A stretch of DNA of 64,000 nt from Diphasiastrum complanatum (lineage: Eukaryota; Streptophyta; Lycopodiopsida; Lycopodiales; Lycopodiaceae): the NCBI GenBank assembly GCA_029204225.1, contig CM055105.1:13188721-13252720 (forward strand), in the 5' to 3' direction. Below, piece after piece: positions 48,691 through 59,304 of this stretch. How positions within the stretch are numbered: position 1 is the stretch's first letter; every line of letters begins with the position of its first letter. Below the pieces are notes generated by a model. That model made no database searches, had not been told where the DNA came from, and was given only the letters and a program-made list of their open reading frames with translations. Both the position numbers and the translations under genes were made by a program.

Positions 48691-49713
48691 CGGTTACGTG
48701 TTCGCATTTTGGGACGAGAGTATAATGCTTTGGTGGATACGGGCAGTACACACCTATTTATTAGCAGTTACATTTCCACCAGGATTCGTGCTACACCTAT
48801 TTCTGCTACACAGTCTCTCAGTGTCGAGGTTGCTAGCTCACATACTTTTATCAGCTCTCAGATGTTTCAGGGCTTGGACTATAGCATTGGTGACTTCTCT
48901 GGTCAGGCAGATTTCTATATTATTCCTCTAGAGCACTATGACATTATTCTTGGTGCAGATTGGTTTTCATCCCTTGGTACTGTTGATGTGGATCTTTCTC
49001 AGCAGACATTGTCTTTTACACATGCTGGTCGGCATCATTTACTTTCTGGTATTGATTCCCAGGGTGACTATCAGTTGGTTACCGGGAAGCAGTTTATGCG
49101 TAGCCTGCCAAAGGCTCAGGGTGCAGCTCTTTTTATCATTCAGAGTACATCAGTTGCTGCTCCTCCTGCTCCATCCATGGGTCCTCTTCCTCAGGTGATT
49201 TCTGACTTATTGCATCGGTATTCTGTGGTCTTTTCAGAACCTACATCTCTGCCACCATTACGAGATGTCACCCACCATATTGATCTTATTCCTGGTGCTA
49301 CCCCACCCTCTCGTGCTCGATATCGTATGTCTAAAGATGAACGTGATGAGGTCCAACTCCAAATTGCTTCCCTTTTACGTCAGGGCCTCATTGTTCCTAG
49401 CCATAGTCCTTTTGGTGCTCCTGTCCTCCTTGTTGCCAAAAAAGATGGAACCAAGCGCCTTTGCATTGACTATCGTGCTTTAAACAAGTTGACTATCCGT
49501 AATCAGTATCCTATACCTCACATGGATGACCTTTTTTATCAGCTTGGCACTTCTTCCATCTTTTCCAAAATTGACCTACGTTATGGATACTACCAAATTA
49601 GAATACGTCCTTCTGATGAACATAAGACTGCATTTCGTACTCATTTGGGTTTGCATGAATTTCGTGTTCTTCCATTGTTCAGAATGGTCCACCGACATTT
49701 CAGAATGCTATGA
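48691..49713 (+). pseudogene. Protease and reverse transcriptase start of gypsy-5
   Basis: Continues the Gag frame. The protease carries an intact DTGS site ([14 protein letters not shown], about 48727-48765) and [12 protein letters not shown] follows with [40 protein letters not shown] and [15 protein letters not shown]. Near 49675 the frame is lost: four bases appear deleted in the FGLQN region, so the open frame ends at 49713. The next frame picks up right after it. Confidence 0.92.
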
Positions 49714-51476
49714 ATAATATTTTACATCCTCTTTTAGGTGTTTGTGTCTTAGTTTATTTTGATGACATTCTTGTTTTTAGTACTTCTTTGTCTGATCATC
49801 AGTCTCTCCGTTATCTTTTTTCTCAGCGTGATCTTAGTGATCGTCAATATCGTTGGTTACAATTTTTACAGTCTTTTCATTTTGATATTTTGTATCGTCC
49901 AGGCAAGGCAAACACGGCCGCTGAGGCTTTATCTCGTCTTCCTGCATTGTTACATAGTATTGTTGCTTCAGTTCCTTCTTGGCTTGATGATTTACCGGCC
50001 GCATATTTGTCTTGTTCTGACTTTTCTGATGTTTATCATACTCGTCCCCTTTCGTCCTCTCGGAAGTTCCAGGTTTATACTATTGTTGATGATCGTTTAT
50101 ACCACTATGGTGCTTTATGTATTCCCAGTTCTCTTTCCATTCGTCCTCAGTTGTTGTCTGATGCTCATGCTTCCCCTATTAGTGGCCATTTTGGTTTTCA
50201 AAAGTCTTATGCACGTCTTAAAGACAATTTCTATTGGCCATCCATGAAGTCTGAGCTAGCCCATCTTATTCGTGATTGTCCTTTTTGTGCCCGTAATAAA
50301 TACTCCTGTGCTAAGTCCGCTGGTTTGCTCCAGAGTTGGCCCATTCCTCATCGCCAGTGGACAGATATTTCTATGGACTTTATCCTTGGTCTTCCTCATA
50401 CCCGCCGTGGTCATGACTCTTGTATGGTGGTGGTAGATCGGTTCTCGAAACATGCACACTTTATACCGGTCCGCAATACTATTACAGTTGAGCAGTGCGC
50501 ACGTCTTTTTCTATCACATATTTTTTGCCTGCATGGTATGCCACGTACTATCCTATCTGATCGGGATAGCAAGTTTACATCTACGTTCTGGACAGAGCTT
50601 ATGCGTATTTTGGATGTACAGCTTCTGATGGGTACTGCTTATCATTCTACTGCTGATGGGCAGACTGAGGTCCTTAATCGGATCCTTGAGGATTACCTTC
50701 GACATTTTGTTTCTCCTTCCGAGAAGGATTGGGACCAGCATTTATGTTTGGCAGAGTATAGCTATAATAGCTCTATTAGTAGCAGCACTGGAGTTTCACC
50801 TTTCTTATTGGCTCATGGGTATGCTCCACTTTTGCCAGGGATGCCTCTTCCTCCTGATGATACACCAGTTACCATTGCTTCTTTTTTATCCGGTGCTCGT
50901 GAGCTTATTGCTAGGGCTACTACTCACTTACAGCATGTTCAGCGGCGCTATCAGACTTCTGTTGATTGTCATCGCCGTCATGTTGAGTTTCAGGTTGGTG
51001 ATATGGTTTACCTCCAATTACGCTTTGCACGTCATCACTTTGTTCAGGGTCACGCTTCTACTGAGAAGCTTGCACCACGCTATTATGGGCCTTACTGTAT
51101 CTTGGATCGCCTCAGCCCTGTTACATACCGGTTACAGTTGCCTGATTCTACACGAGCTTGTGATATCTTTCATGTTAGCCTGTTACGAGCTGCCATTGAG
51201 GATGATGCTCCTCGCGATCTCACATTTCCTACAGAGCCAGAGCTGTTCCCTTTTTTGCCAGCCGCTATCCATCAGGTTCGCCTTCAGTACAGTCGACGTC
51301 GCAGGCAGGTTCAGTTTTTAGTACAGTGGGATGGTCGTCCTCTTGAGGAGGCCACTTGGGAGCCTATTGATGTGTTTTATCATACACCATTATTGGCAGA
51401 TCAGGCTCGAGCCCTCATGGCTTTAGTTCTCTCCTCTACTATAGATGTCATTGTAGATGTTCCCTCTGCTTCATGA
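49710..51476 (+). pseudogene. gypsy-5 RT box, RNase H end, integrase and chromodomain
   Basis: 588-codon open frame. It starts in RT with [11 protein letters not shown] and the catalytic box VYFDDILVF. After STSLSDHQ it jumps to the RNase H end (SLRYLFSQRDLSDRQYRWLQ, then YRPGKANTAAEALSRLP), so the RT thumb and most of RNase H are deleted in frame. The integrase is complete: H2C2 (HASPISGHFGF to CPFCARN), the core with Asp in MDFILG, Asp in LSDRDSKF and Glu in GQTEVLNR, and a C-terminal domain. A chromodomain ends the protein (VQFLVQWDGRPLEEATWEP). The integrase and chromodomain could still fold. Confidence 0.93.
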
Positions 51477-51544
51477 TTCAACTAGCTATGACTATTCTTT
51501 ATTGTCGTATTTGCTTAGTACTTGCTTTACACAATTATGATGCT

Positions 51545-51625
51545 TTTGGGGTATCTGTTGTGACGACTTATGTCCTCTCCATCAGTATTTCCATTAGTTC
51601 GTGATTTTTCAGTATTTGTTTTTCT
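51545..51625 (+). mobile_element. Polypurine tract and start of the gypsy-5 3' LTR
   Basis: TTTTGGGGTATC is followed at 51556 by TGTTGTGACGACTTATG, the usual polypurine-tract/LTR-start layout 70 bp after the stop codon. The LTR seems truncated within 100 bp; no matching 5' LTR remains. Confidence 0.55.
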
Positions 51626-51742
51626 GCAGCAGCATGTGGTACAGGTACATGGAGCAGGTACATTAGCACATCACAATTAATGGGGACAGGTACAAGGGCA
51701 CATGGAGGGATCATCAACAACTGCACATGGGGGAACAGGCTG

Positions 51743-51868
51743 TGGGGTTAAATAGGCACTCGCGAGGCTGTGAGAGCCAGTGAGAGGCTGTGAGAAAGAG
51801 GCTGTGAGAGGCATTGTGAGAGTTATTGTGAGAGGCATTGTGAGAGCCAGTGAGAGAAACAGGGTGTC
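51743..51868 (+). repeat. Short minisatellite of GAGGCTGTGAGAG-type units
   Basis: Units such as GAGGCTGTGAGAG, GAGCCAGTGAGAG and GAGGCATTGTGAGAG repeat about nine times, ending just before the ATG at 51874. Confidence 0.75.
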
Positions 51869-51873
51869 GTGAG

Positions 51874-52239
51874 ATGGCAGAGCGCATACCACCAAGGCCT
51901 GAGGGCGAAGCCAGGAGGAAGCTCGAGGAAGATGTCCGAAGGCACAACGAAAGGCATCGGAAGCAAGAGGCAGACATTGCAGAGATGTTGCGACAAACTC
52001 GGGAGAGACACCTAGAGCTGCAGATCCCCGCCCTCGCTGTGGCCCCTACTCCCGCTGTCGAGCTGGATTTGGATGAGCAGATCGGAATGAACTTCACACG
52101 ACGGCAGCTCATCATGGTCAGGGAAAGGGCTGCCCACCGTCGGGCTGGCCAGGAGGCAGCTCAGGGTAACCGGGAGGCAGAGCGAGAGCGACATAACAAT
52201 GCTCCTGACGAGGGCGAGGAGTCAGTGGAGGATCCATAG
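51874..52239 (+). CDS. Small charged protein of unknown function (121 aa)
   Basis: Starts at ATG 51874 (MAERIPPRPEGEARRKLEED) and ends at TAG 52237-52239. The first 60 residues are Arg/Glu-rich with heptad-like spacing (RRHNERHRKQEADIAEMLRQ), a likely coiled coil. A short hydrophobic and proline segment and an Arg-rich tail (RRQLIMVRERAAHRRAGQEA) follow, ending acidic. No family recognised. It lies head-on to the hAT transposase remnant, in the same GC-richer island, so it could be a second gene of that transposon or an unrelated fragment. The frame is undamaged. Confidence 0.45.
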   Translation: MAERIPPRPEGEARRKLEEDVRRHNERHRKQEADIAEMLRQTRERHLELQIPALAVAPTPAVELDLDEQIGMNFTRRQLIMVRERAAHRRAGQEAAQGNREAERERHNNAPDEGEESVEDP

Positions 52240-52738
52240 GAATGTTTAGCATAGATGGGGTCTAGCCGTATGTGGCTGACTCTTGTTATGTAATGTTCAT
52301 CAGTAGATGAGGCAGCATTTAGTGTCTAGCATAGTGTAAAAAACAGCCCCAGCCGTATGTGGCGGGAATACGTATTGTTATTTTGATACATCTGATGAAT
52401 TAATGTACGGTGTGTTTTTTGTGCAATGCGTGCCTTGTGTATTGCAATCTAATGTATGTGTTTATGAAATGCTATCAGGGGGGTTGTATTTCTGTGTTCT
52501 GCATATGCTCTCAATCTCTGTAGTGAAAACTAATTGAAAACACACACACACCATTTGAAGTAAAACTGCAAGTAGAACATCACAATTACAAGTTGACAAA
52601 TACAGATTGTGCAGTGAATAGAATACGTCCAACACTGAATATAATATGGAAAATGGTCTGAATACAGTGTTCGACCATCTGGTCGGCAAACATGGAACAT
52701 GATGTGAAATTGCTAAAAATAAAACAACAGAGCCACAA
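52240..52738. other. Intergenic stretch between the charged ORF and the hAT remnant
   Basis: Contains two imperfect copies of a TAGCATAG/CAGCCGTATGTGGC phrase at about 52247 and 52327, probably untranslated sequence. No gene. Confidence 0.5.
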
Positions 52739-54306
52739 TCAATGCTCTAGCTCTGACTCAGACGAATGCTCTGGAGACAACTCAAGGCCCCGAGCTGACT
52801 CTCGCAGCCGATATTTGTGCTTGTCTGGAGCTGGCATGGGCTGTGTATCAGAAGAGGAGGACTCGTCACTAGCATCATCCCAATCTGCCTCCGCATCAGC
52901 CCCCAAGCAAGCCAAACCAGCAACACCTGCTCCAGCTCGCTGTAATGCTGCACCTCTAGCTGTACCTGGAGCCCTGCGTGGTCGTCCTCTCCTCCCTGGC
53001 AGTTTCTGTGCCTTGCCTTTCTTGTTCGGTGCACCCTTGGGCCTTCCTGGTCTCTTGCGGACAAGAGGAGCTGTCAATGCCTCGTCACCCTCATGCAAAT
53101 CACCTGGCTGGCTAGGCTGGGCCCAAGCTGAGGCCGGCTGGGATAGGGAAGCAAAAGAGGGAACTCCCTGTGCAGCTGAGCGAGGATGATGAGCTTCTGG
53201 AGTGTGTGCCCGTGGGGCTGCTGCTGGTGGAGGGAGTGGCTGTGAAGGAGGCAAGTACAGCGGCGATATGTACTGAAAGGGGCGCTGCGGTGGCCGGTAC
53301 TGGTACATCCTGGGTGCTGCCAAAGGGGGAGCCAGTGGAGTGGGTGCTGCCACTGGAGGAGCAGCTAGAGGAGCCACTGTGGATGTGGGCACTGCGAGAG
53401 AAAACCTGGGCACAGATGGTGGCCTGCCATGGAGACCTGGTGCTGCAGAAGTGGATGGCGATGGAGGGGCTGCAGACCCGAATGGCATCGGTGGCACTGG
53501 AGGAGCTGTGCGGCGCACATATACCCTCTGAGGAGTTGGAGGAACTGTTGGCACCTTGTGCGGCTGCTCTGGCTGTGACTCTGTGTATGGCATGCTGGCA
53601 AGAGATGAAGGGGGTGCCCTGGCACTCGGCATCTGCTGGGCCTCTAAATCAAATGTGGCAATCAGGTCGTCCAGCTGGGCATCTGAATACAAATGCTCTG
53701 GGCTCTGGGTCTCATCCTGTGCACCATCCACTGAATCATCCTGTGCATCAACCTCTGAATCATCCCGTGCCTCATCATGTGCACCCTGTAGACCCTGCAT
53801 GACCTCTCTGGTCTGGCAAACACAACCCGAATGGGCTCATCCCCTCATGCTCATCCTCTGACACAAGCTCATCTGCCTCATACAATGGAGGCTCTCTGTG
53901 CCCAAGCCCAAGCTCTCTCTCTCTCATCTGGGCAAGCTCCCTCTCTCTCTCAACCATCAATTGTGTGCCCAGGTCATCTACAGGCATGGGATGGGTGCTG
54001 TCCGTAGGCAAGTCGACCTGGCGCTCCAAATCTGATATCTTCGTCTGCAAGACCAAAATTGAGCGTGTCAGGAAAAGAACTTGATCAAAAATTGAAACCT
54101 ACATTTTAGTGAGACGTCAACCAACATGCAATGGGAGAATAGCTTTTCACCTGCAATGCGCTCGTAATGGTCGGCAGTCTCCTGACGAGACGTGCGTTGG
54201 TGCTACAGAACACCAACCGCTCCAACTGACTCACTGACAACCTGTTCCTTCTCCTCGTGTGAATGAGTGCCCATGTGCTCCAATTACGCTCACACACGGA
54301 GAGACG
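52739..54306 (-). pseudogene. hAT-type transposase C-terminal dimerisation exon plus long Pro/Ala-rich tail with AT-hooks
   Basis: DNA transposase end on the minus strand. Exon A (54306-54151), after an acceptor TTTTCAG, reads RLSVCERNWSTWALIHTRRR and LERLVFCSTNARLVRR, the hAT dimerisation signature. A 106-bp GT-AG intron (54150-54045, phase 0) leads to exon B: TKISDLERQVDLPTD, an Arg/Glu-rich stretch and an acidic stretch. A frame change near 53800 follows, then a 353-codon frame, acidic at first, Pro/Ala-rich in the middle, with AT-hook-like KRPGRPKGAPNKKGK and GRRGRPRRAPG near the end. The catalytic domain and BED finger are not present upstream, so this is a truncated copy. Confidence 0.78.
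54045..54150 (-). other. Intron in the hAT transposase remnant
   Basis: The minus strand has donor CAG|GTGAAAAG and acceptor GGTCTTGCAG|ACG, 106 bp, T-rich before the acceptor. It joins two frames in phase 0. Confidence 0.7.
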
Positions 54307-54527
54307 CTGAAAATGGGCAAAGGCAGGGCGAAGCAAGTCAGATGCAAGGCAAGGCATTGCGTGGGCGAACGGCGACGCAAGGAATCAGAAGGCAGGTAGG
54401 CAAAAACAACAGCGATGGCAGGGCAGAGGAGCGCGCAAAAAAATTTGAGATGAAATGCGAGGGAGGCGGGTAGGTTTAGGTGAAAAAAAAAATTAAAATA
54501 TTAAATATTAAATAATATATTATATTG

Positions 54528-54608
54528 TGGTACCGCGGTACCAACATGGTACCGCGGTACCAGTACTGTCCCGCGGTACCGGGATCCGCGGTACCCAGTA
54601 CCGCGGGA
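54528..54608. repeat. Cluster of GGTACCGCGGTACC palindromes
   Basis: The perfect 16-bp palindrome TGGTACCGCGGTACCA occurs at 54528-54543 and 54547-54562. GTCCCGCGGTAC (54568-54579) and its exact inverse GTACCGCGGGAC (54597-54608) enclose a further GGATCCGCGGTACC. The cluster sits between AT-rich flanks beside the truncated hAT end, so it could be transposon terminal or subterminal sequence. Confidence 0.85.
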
Positions 54609-54767
54609 CCTATGATCAATATATTGCTTATAGTATAAGTGTATATCATAGTAAAAAAAAAAAAATACATGTGTTCAAGGTTCCGCTACAATTAAGGTTT
54701 TATCCTAGGTGTCCCCATCATCTGACTCACCCTTCTAAAGAATTAGGTGTTCAAAACTAACACGATT

Positions 54768-55262
54768 TCATTGCAAATCCATGAGCTTTTCAGGTTCCAT
54801 GGGCACGTAGGCAATCAAATCTTCCAGCTTTATTAGTTCACCTTCTAAAATAAGGTTATCTTTTCCACCAAGTTGCCCTTTCAAGCGGCTTACATGGAAC
54901 ACATGGTGTCCAAGTGGACGATCTAGTCGGTAAGCCAATCGATTGAGTTTCTTTATAATCTTATAAGCGTCTCTAAATCTAGGAGATAAGTTTGGTAGTG
55001 TCTTGAACTCTTTTGGGATTTTGAGATACACCCAATCTTTGACCTCAAATTCTCAAGGTGGGTGTCTTTGATTAGCATACAATTGCGCTCGATCCTAAGC
55101 TGATTTTATACTATCCTTGGCCACTTGCAACATTTCTTGCATATCCAACAAAAAATCAATTGTCGCTTGCACCTTGAGACCTTTGAGATTGGTATACAAG
55201 GCTGAAAGCCAAACATCAATATGAAAGGACTGAATTCGGAGGCAGAATGCTTCGTACTATTG
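54768..55262 (-). pseudogene. gypsy-2 integrase C-terminal domain, second copy
   Basis: Minus-strand integrase end. The upstream part (about 55262-55032, several frames) reads NSTKHSASEFSPFILMFGF and LQVAKDSIKSA; the lower part is open for 87 codons: YLKIPKEFKTLPNLSPRFRD, YRLDRPLGHHVFHVSRLKGQ, then LEDLIAYVPMEPEKL. No chromodomain is visible. The sequence extends past the point where the first gypsy-2 copy is cut at 23161, so it shows what that copy lost. Confidence 0.85.
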
Positions 55263-57304
55263 TGAGACTTTACGTACTAGTGAGTGTCCAAAGTTGTCCC
55301 ACTTCTATGGACCTTAAAAGGTTAAACAAAAAATCGAATAAGTTGCTTATGAACTTGTAAGCCCTAGTTTCCTTAAGGTTTGTCACCTTTTAAGGCACTT
55401 TTTTTAAGATTAAGACCAAGAGTTTTTTATTTATGCACTTTGATTATGTGAATGCCTTTAAAAAAGTAAACAATCTTTGATAAAGAGAACATTTACGTAG
55501 AATCACGACATGTGAGATACACGGCGATGAAATATTTCTGGAAATTGATATTTGTTTTCCTAATGACATCAGTGTTCTTGTGACTCTATTTGAGATATGA
55601 CCATCCCATCCATATCATGCTACCATCACGATTCTCACAAGCTGCCAATTCAATGCCACTTCATCAGTTCTTACATAACTACAAATTTGTAATAAGTCCT
55701 CATTACTTACAACATGTGTGACACAATGGCTCATTCAGTGTACTTGTAGTTATTTAAACATCCTTGCAATGCACTCAATATATAAGATGACTAAATGAGC
55801 CTATTTGCCTCCTGAACTGTAATTAATGAGATCATGTCCTACTGTATAAGGAAATTGCAATATTGGACCAGACGTGAAGAGACACAAACTTGTATGGAAC
55901 TTCATGTATCGCGTGTAACTTTCCACATTATTGTAGAACAAGCTTTGTGTGTTCTCTCTCCTCTCTTCTCTTCTGTAAGAATGCGATGATTGCATTGTCT
56001 TGTGATCTAATCTCAACACATTTCCGATATTTAAAGGTAACATGGCGATATGACATTGTGTTTGCTCCCTAACATTCGTCTGGTCCAGCGGTAAGATGCC
56101 AAAAGTGTGTATTACACTAAAGAGTGGTCTAATATATTGGTGTTGAGCTGTTTAAGCTGTAATACAAGAAGAGGTTGTTTGAGCCCAAGAAAGAATACTG
56201 GAAAATTCTGGACGAGTTTACAATGTATCAAGCACTCATTCAGTAAACTGCATCATCAAAACCTCATGTGCGTTTGTGGGCGATCTGGTCAATTACAGAC
56301 GGACTATCCGATCTATAAGATGCATCGTGTAACATCCCTAACGTAGCCATATCTCTCTCTCACTCACTCTCTCAAGCACAGGGCACACAAGCCATGATAG
56401 TACATATTTTTGTCTTACCGGAATAAAGAAGAGGTTGCTTTTCTGAGTAGAAGCGCAGCTGACGTGAATGACAACTAAACAGCACCTTCCCTCCGTGTGT
56501 GTACCATCATCTATCGTCCATCTATCCAGATAGCCACAATCCGAAGCACCAGCAGGAGCAACCCTCCCTCCCTTGAACGCACTAGATGAATATGAGAGAG
56601 AGAGCGAGAGAGAGAGAGAGAGAGGGTAAAGCACGTGGCCTCACGTGATTGCAGTTTGGCCCTGGTGGGCCACTGACGCGTGGCGCGTTGCCTGTCAAAG
56701 ATATGGGCGCACCAATTTATTACGGGCGGAATTAGGCCACGGTCCCAGGCACCCCAACAGGGGCGCCGGGCGGCTCGGGCAGGGCACAGGTGGCGTCGGG
56801 CAGTGGCAAGCTGGGCGCCGGGCACTGCCACGCCCACGCACACACATGTGAGGTAGTAGGAGAGTTTACATATATATGCCCTCTGCCATAAGAATACTTG
56901 TTTGGTTGCCCGGACATGTGGCCCCCGAAGAAAAAAAACATGTGGTGCAAATCGCACCGGGGCCACAACCTCACATGCTCGCAAGATGCGAGGGTCCCAT
57001 CCAGGATCCACATGATCCCCGCTCATGCTCATCCAGGATCCTTGCATCTTGGAGGCACTGTTCACTTTGGCCCCAAGCCTAATCACAGCCACAAAAAATT
57101 AACTTTTCTTCACAAAACCCACGCAAAGATTTTGCCCATGTTTGTGTGATTTACGTGTGTCCATAAGTTTTCTACAATGCTTATAATGGCGAGACATATA
57201 TGCAAACTAAACCAAGACTCTCAAAATGTGTGTGCTTGCGCTTACATTGGAGGCCCACTAAAAGTTTTTAGGGCTCGGATTTTTGGGCGTGCTCGTGCGC
57301 CCGT
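55263..57304. other. 2 kb without a supported gene
   Basis: AT-rich to about 56340, then a GC-richer part (56640-57060) with a GA run at 56593-56625. Open frames over the GC-rich part have no domain and are probably chance. A GT-type end of a copia-1 copy, its LTR or leader, may be included near 57150-57304. Confidence 0.45.
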
Positions 57305-57766
57305 ATGCCTGCATGCTCAAAACTGGTGCTTATGATAAAAAATCAAATCTTACAAAGCATGAGGAGAAGTGATGAAAGTGCACAAGAGTATGTGCTAAGG
57401 ATCAAGTCTTTCAACAAAGAGTTGGCTTCTATAGAAGAAACGATCCTTGATAATGAACTTGTACAAGTGATCCTCAATGGCTTAGGAGATGAGTTCTCCA
57501 ATTTGGTTCAAAGTTTTGCCATCCAAGACACTTTGCCATCAATTGATAAGCTCCATAGTATGCTAGTGGCTGAAGAGTGTAGAATGCTCCATGCAAAAGC
57601 TAAGATGAGTTCCTTATCATTGCAAGATGGAGATGAGAAAGTAAATTTCTCATTCAAGGGCAAAAAGAAGACCAATGGACCCAAGAAGGATCAAGGTTCC
57701 TTGTTTGTGGCTAGATTTTTTAAGACACTTCTAAAGTATTTATTTATCAAGCAAAGAGAGTTGTAG
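57305..57766 (+). pseudogene. Copia-1 Gag, copy 3
   Basis: Plus-strand Gag: ILQSMRRSDESAQEYVLRIK, SFNKELASIEETILDNELVQ, ILNGLGDEFSNLVQSFAIQD and LHSMLVAEECRMLHAKAKMS, then DGDEKVNFSFKGKKKTNG. The last stretches match the copy at 12.66-12.80 kb, so this is the same family, and it supplies the Gag part missing there. The frame is open and ends at 57766 shortly before the polypurine tract: protease, integrase, RT and RNase H are deleted. Confidence 0.88.
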
Positions 57767-57780
57767 ATAGATCAAGCTAA

Positions 57781-57790
57781 ATTTGAGGAG
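57781..57790 (+). promoter_or_regulatory. Polypurine tract of copia-1 copy 3
   Basis: ATTTGAGGAG directly before the LTR start TGTGAGAAATTG. Confidence 0.75.
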
Positions 57791-58470
57791 TGTGAGAAAT
57801 TGTCAAAAAATTGGCAAATCTAACTTGATCAAAACCATGTAAATTGTACATACGTGGGTCCAACACATGTGAATCCTTGTTGGCACGTGTGAGGTGAGGT
57901 CAAAGTAGTTTAGATCTCATTCATAGGGTTAGTTAGACTTGTTTGGTCATAATTCCTAGATTATAGGGCCAAATTCCTTGAATCGTGGAGGTGGATGCCC
58001 ACCAACTTGGCAAAACTCTAGGGTTAGGTAAGATTGACAAATTAGGGCAAAAATGGTCAATCATCTTCCTTATTACATGCTGGATTTTCACCTAACTTAA
58101 GGTGGAGAAGAGCTTATTGTACATACAACCCATCATTCCATATTGAGGAAATAGAATTTTTGGAGCAAATTGGCAATCTTGAGTTTTCTACGCATTTGTC
58201 TTGAGTTTTTGTGAATGCTTTGATATCTAAACTTGATTCCGCTGAATCTCTGATAATAGGCTATATTGGAGTCCGTACCACACACATTTGGGGTTGGAAG
58301 TCAATGTTTGATCAATGCTTTTGATTGCTCTTGATTGTGAGATCCAAAATTGCTTTTCTAGATCAAGCTTTTGTAACTAGTTTTGCAATAGATAGGTGTA
58401 TCAATCAATCACTCACTCTTGGAGCCTTACGTAGGTTCATTTATGGTCTTAGTACTGTACTTGCAAAACA
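57791..58470 (+). mobile_element. 3' LTR of copia-1 copy 3 (about 680 bp)
   Basis: Matches 15263-15953 (plus) and 16486-17054 (minus), for example CTTATTACATGCTGGATTTTCACC and the TTAGTACTGTACTT end. The right edge is approximate because the end reads GCAAAACA. Confidence 0.82.
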
Positions 58471-58639
58471 AAAGGTGTATGGTTTGAGTGGGAGGTGGGT
58501 TGTTAAAGTAGTTACATTGCAATAGACAAATGTTTTAGCTGCTGCTGGACAAGTGTGAGAAGTTCCCTCGGTGCGTGCACTACTGATAACTAAGTAGACG
58601 AACACAATAGTCAAATTAAGTTTAGAGCTAGGTGTGTGG

Positions 58640-59293
58640 TGTTAGCGGAAGCAAGAGCAAACAATCAGACAAATCAATCAGAAAGTCAGACAGAGAGCGA
58701 AAAGCATTGCAAATATTGACAGAACCTGAACGCAGAACTAGACAGCGCTTTATTCAGATCAATTGTAGTGAAATACAAGTCAGTAATACAGGTAAGCACA
58801 AGACAATAGCGGACGAAACCACATGCTCATAAAGTTGACTACAATTTATAAAAGCTATGACTAATACTGATGATCCATGTAAGAAGAGAATCGATGCATG
58901 AAAATCTATTGTGTCTGTCTCATCAGAAGTGATAATCCGAGTTCTTGATTATTGATCTCGCAATTACATACGTCTTAAAATTATCTATGTGCTATTTACA
59001 TTTATGTAGATGCATGGAGCCGTTGTGCCATCAAGAGGGAGATCGTGGTTGTTGTCATTGTCAATTTGGTTACGTAATACAGAGGATGAGCTTGAGGAGG
59101 TAGATAAGTCGGGCTTCCCCGATATGTTGTCCAGGTTGGGTTTGCCCGATAGTTCGTCCAACTTCGATATGTCGGCCATCTTCACTTGCTCATCTTTAGT
59201 AGTTGAGCTGCGCGACAATGCAAGTATATATGCAGCAATAAATGCAACTAGATTAACATGGGATTTAGGAGAGTAGAGGAGATAAATTCAACA
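58640..59293 (-). mobile_element. Copia-2 3' LTR, copy 3 (654 bp)
   Basis: The minus strand starts TGTTGAATTTATCTCC after a polypurine tract and ends CTTCCGCTAACA. Phrases such as AAGACAATAGCGGACGAAACC link it to the LTR at 33777-34642. Confidence 0.75.
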
Positions 59294-59303
59294 CCCCCCC
59301 TTT
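59294..59303 (-). promoter_or_regulatory. Polypurine tract of copia-2 copy 3
   Basis: The minus strand reads AAAGGGGGGG next to the LTR start and just after the RNase H end. Confidence 0.8.
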
Positions 59304-59304
59304 A

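Noticed and set aside
48107-48931. 274-codon Leu-rich plus-strand frame
   Set aside because: It overlaps gypsy-5 Gag in another frame; the real Gag with its zinc knuckle is in the first frame. Other Leu-rich frames at 49759-50247 and 50656-51321 are likewise shadows of pol.
52692-53189. Plus-strand 165-codon frame and the overlapping 53170-53802 frame
   Set aside because: Antisense to the GC-rich hAT tail. The minus strand has the AT-hook sequence and joins the dimerisation exon, so it is preferred.
56081-56186. tRNA-like box A (TGGTCCAGCGG) and a weak box B (GGTTGTTTGAGCCC), a possible SINE
   Set aside because: The boxes are about 90 bp apart, box B is poor, and no tail or target duplication is seen. 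Not strong enough to call.
56511-57092. 193-codon minus-strand frame in a GC-rich stretch
   Set aside because: No domain, overlaps other open frames on both strands, and runs into a GA repeat; high GC makes stops rare here.
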